This document shows positions 6,682 through 8,551 of a stretch of 8,551 bases of DNA, in pieces. Location: contig DNTA01000105.1 in NCBI GenBank assembly GCA_003500135.1, positions 1 to 8,551 on the forward strand. Reading direction: 5' to 3'. The notes beneath the pieces are model-generated. The model made no database searches. It had not been told where the DNA came from and saw only the letters and a list, made by a program, of their open reading frames with translations. Positions within the stretch are counted from its first letter, which is position 1, and each line of letters opens with the position of its first letter. The position numbers and the translations under genes are program-made. The stretch comes from Cytophagales bacterium (GTDB taxonomy: Bacteria; Bacteroidota; Bacteroidia; Cytophagales; Cyclobacteriaceae).

Positions 6682-7060
6682 ATTTGTTTGATAAAGTAGT
6701 GTAATCATTAGCAGTTGCCTGGTCAGGTGAAATTGAGATGCGATCGTTAGTCTCACAAAGTGTTTTGGCAATAAATGATTTGATTTTTACCATAATATCT
6801 GGTATGTCACCTCTTTGGTGTACATAATCCGAGACAAGTTGTAGCGTTATAAATGCGTTAAATCCATTAATTTTCACGAAAAGTACAGGTGTTTCTGTAG
6901 ACTTTCGACCCCGTATAAAATGTTAATACGGTGGCTAAAAAAAGCTTTCATTAAACTTAATAAGTTCTACGCAGGACTGAATGCGTTTTAAAAAAGTTTT
7001 GTCCGAAATTATAATTCAGGATAAAATCGTATCTTTAATTTGATCGACAACCAATGCACT
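6682..7060. other. Divergent regulatory region with two inverted repeats
   Basis: This 379-bp AT-rich region separates the divergent HAD-sulfatase unit and the AraC-type gene, so it should hold both promoters. Two inverted repeats stand close together: CCGTAT at 6911-6916 with ATACGG at 6926-6931 (9-bp spacer), and the 13-bp odd palindrome AACTTAATAAGTT at 6954-6966. Either could be an operator. Near the regulator, TATCTTTA at 7030-7037 is a one-mismatch match to TAnnTTTG but has no well-spaced -33 partner. A 70-codon minus-strand open frame with a GTG start (6665-6877) overlaps the HAD start and looks spurious. Confidence 0.4.
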
Positions 7061-8185
7061 ATGGAGTTCACTTTTATTGAACTATTCAATTACTTTGGAG
7101 CCACACTGGGTGTTTTGTTAAGTGTTATAGTTATTTTTCGAAACAGGGGAAAAAGAAAAATTAAGATTTCACTTTTTATAGTTCTGATCATTAGTTCTGC
7201 TATTGTTTTTTTGGGAACATTAGGCTTTTCAGGTAAAATCAGGTATTTCCCGCACTTACTGCGCATTGACAGCCCTGTACATTTTTTACTTGGACCAGTG
7301 CTTTATTTTTATGTTTTGAGCAGTTTAAAAGTGGATTTGAAATTCCGTTGGCTCCATTTGCTGCATTTAGTACCTTTTATACTCAACACGATTTATTTTT
7401 CGCCTCTTTTCTTTTCGGATGCACACTACAAATTGAACTATTATGACCATTATTATTCGACAGGTTCCATCGTAATAAAACAACTTTACTTGTTGAAGAC
7501 ATTGAGCGTATTTGCATATTGGTTTGCTGAATTGATTATACTGCTCCGATATTACCGGGAGCAAAGAGGTGAACCAACATATAATAAGTCGCTTGCTATT
7601 TGTCTCTCACTTTTTTTAGCAATCCAGTTCATTAGTTTTTCGGCTCTGCTTTTTGATCATGTTACAGCACTTCGATCGTTTAGCGATCCTTATATGTTTG
7701 CAATAAGTATAGTTTCCGTACTTTTATCTACCACAGCAGTTGCCTTACTCTTTTTTCCCCAATTGTTGTATGGAATTACCTATCAGAACTCCGAAGAACA
7801 TAAGAAATATATACATTCAAGTCTATCCAATGAACAAAAAAATGAACTCCTTAGTGACTTACAACGCTATATGGAAAATGGAAGTGAACCCTTTCTCAAT
7901 CTTAAACTTTTCATTCGTGATGTTGCCATTAGATTGGACACCAATAGTCAACGGTTGTCACAGGTGGTAAACGAAAAGCTGGGAATGAATTTTAATGATT
8001 ATATCAATTCCCTCAGGATAGGTAAGGCAATTGATTTATTACATACGCTTGATTTAGAAAAATATACCATAGACGTAATTGCGGAGAAATCAGGGTTTAA
8101 TTCCAAATCTGCATTTTATGCGGCCTTTAAAAAACACACAGGTTCTACTCCGAAAGCTTATATCAAAAGACTTCAAAAAGTTTAA
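7061..8185 (+). CDS. Membrane-anchored AraC-family transcriptional regulator
   Basis: The 374-residue protein has an N-terminal membrane domain of about seven hydrophobic helices (roughly residues 9-27, 36-54, 73-91, 98-117, 143-163, 176-198 and 211-232), a linker, and a C-terminal AraC/XylS double helix-turn-helix domain (about 275-374). In that domain FNDYINSLRIGKAIDLL and IAEKSGFNSKSAFYAAFKKHTGSTPKAYI are textbook matches to the second half of the family's DNA-binding region. This seven-helix AraC layout is common in Bacteroidota and is thought to sense a signal at or in the membrane. ATG 7061 is chosen over the in-frame TTG at 7040, which would add seven polar residues. It is divergent from the HAD-sulfatase unit and so is a natural candidate regulator of it, though this is inference from position. 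The downstream T6 run (8209-8214) is preceded only by a 4-bp stem, so termination is uncertain. Confidence 0.9.
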   Translation: MEFTFIELFNYFGATLGVLLSVIVIFRNRGKRKIKISLFIVLIISSAIVFLGTLGFSGKIRYFPHLLRIDSPVHFLLGPVLYFYVLSSLKVDLKFRWLHLLHLVPFILNTIYFSPLFFSDAHYKLNYYDHYYSTGSIVIKQLYLLKTLSVFAYWFAELIILLRYYREQRGEPTYNKSLAICLSLFLAIQFISFSALLFDHVTALRSFSDPYMFAISIVSVLLSTTAVALLFFPQLLYGITYQNSEEHKKYIHSSLSNEQKNELLSDLQRYMENGSEPFLNLKLFIRDVAIRLDTNSQRLSQVVNEKLGMNFNDYINSLRIGKAIDLLHTLDLEKYTIDVIAEKSGFNSKSAFYAAFKKHTGSTPKAYIKRLQKV

Positions 8186-8220
8186 CCCGGTTTAACTCAG
8201 CAACCCCCTTTTTTCACCTG

Positions 8221-8551
8221 CTAATTTGAAGAATCTTTCACATAGGTCAGTTGCCGGTGCAGCTTCTTAAAACGTCTGGAAGGCCGGAGTTTGATCTTGG
8301 CATCACTCAATGTGCTGACAGCCGGAAGTTTGTGAATGCCCAGGTAGGTCAATTTATCTTCCAGGAAAAGGGGATTTTTACATAAACTGTTCAATGAATG
8401 GCACCTGGTCACAACACCATATAGCATAAAAACAAGTTGCTTATATGTAGTCAGCGTTTTATAGTAGTGATCACTGTTGTGCTCTTTGACACAAACGTCC
8501 ACTATTTCGCGTGGAAGAAAAGAAAGTATTTGACAAAGTACCGGTTGACCA
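8221..8551 (-). pseudogene. IS4-like (DUF4372-type) transposase, N-terminal remnant
   Basis: The reading frame stays open to the right edge, so the true start lies outside the window. The visible 109 residues begin with GQPVLCQILSFLPREIVDVC and include ITL-free segments such as KTLTTYKQLVFMLYGVVTRCHSL and LPAVSTLSDAKIK, which I recognise as the N-terminal DUF4372 region of IS4-type transposases (hallmarks: a shared hydrophobic helix and a STLSDAN-like motif). Complete proteins of this type are about 350-400 residues with a DDE catalytic core; here translation stops at 8221 and the AraC-type gene ends only 35 bp further left, so the catalytic core is absent. The remnant is therefore inactive. 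After LRPSRRF the sequence departs from what I expect for the family, so the break may be near 8260-8290. No terminal inverted repeat or target duplication could be identified. The family call rests on remembered sequence pattern, not a search. Confidence 0.7.

Noticed and set aside
6682..6771. 30-residue N-terminal extension of the HAD protein from a start at 6771
   Set aside because: It would hide a good signal peptide and lipobox; the ATG at 6681 fits a lipoprotein.
6665..6877. 70-codon minus-strand open frame with GTG start before the HAD gene
   Set aside because: It overlaps the HAD start in another frame, has no recognisable motif and no promoter; probably chance.
8180..8214. Direct repeat GTTTAAC (8180-8186 and 8190-8196) and T6 run after the AraC-type gene, as IS end or terminator
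   Set aside because: The repeat is short and includes the stop codon of the gene; the stem before the T run is only 4 bp. No support for a target duplication or strong terminator.
1..8551. CRISPR array, tRNA, rRNA, defence island or polysaccharide utilisation SusC/SusD pair
   Set aside because: No regularly spaced repeats, no RNA gene signatures, and no SusC/SusD-like or defence proteins are present in the window.

Overview
The window looks like a chromosomal segment from a member of the Bacteroidota. Three things point that way: AT-rich intergenic DNA without clear Shine-Dalgarno sequences, two copies of the Bacteroidota-type -7 promoter element TATATTTG (TAnnTTTG class) with a TTG/TTTG element upstream, and the gene types themselves (several lipoproteins, a seven-helix membrane AraC-type regulator, a secreted sulfatase). 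The genus cannot be fixed from this sequence.

Left part (1-3681). A small four-helix DoxX-like membrane protein (+) is followed by a short lipoprotein (+) whose mature chain carries five Glu-His-Pro triplets. It converges, with a 7-bp gap, on a large lipoprotein with a transglutaminase-like Cys-His-Asp domain (-). A strong hairpin lying inside the 3' end of the transglutaminase gene looks like the terminator of the small lipoprotein gene. Divergent from the transglutaminase gene is a stand-alone class I glutamine amidotransferase (+), which converges on a secreted protein that looks like a small outer-membrane beta-barrel (-).

Right part (3682-8551). A two-gene minus-strand unit encodes first a lipoprotein phosphatase-like HAD hydrolase and then, 42 bp downstream, a secreted arylsulfatase with the CTAGR formylglycine motif. 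It ends in a clear Rho-independent terminator. A membrane-anchored AraC-type regulator is divergent from this unit, so it is a natural candidate for its control; the 379-bp region between them holds two inverted repeats. Just past the regulator is the N-terminal remnant of an IS4-like (DUF4372-type) transposase on the minus strand. It stops before any catalytic domain and runs off the right edge.

Most of the window is ordinary accessory chromosome: cell-envelope proteins and one probable sulfate/phosphate ester scavenging unit. I found no CRISPR array, tRNA, rRNA or recognisable defence system. The most unusual items are the EHP-repeat lipoprotein, the terminator-like hairpin embedded in the opposing gene, the multi-domain transglutaminase lipoprotein, and the HAD lipoprotein/sulfatase pair.
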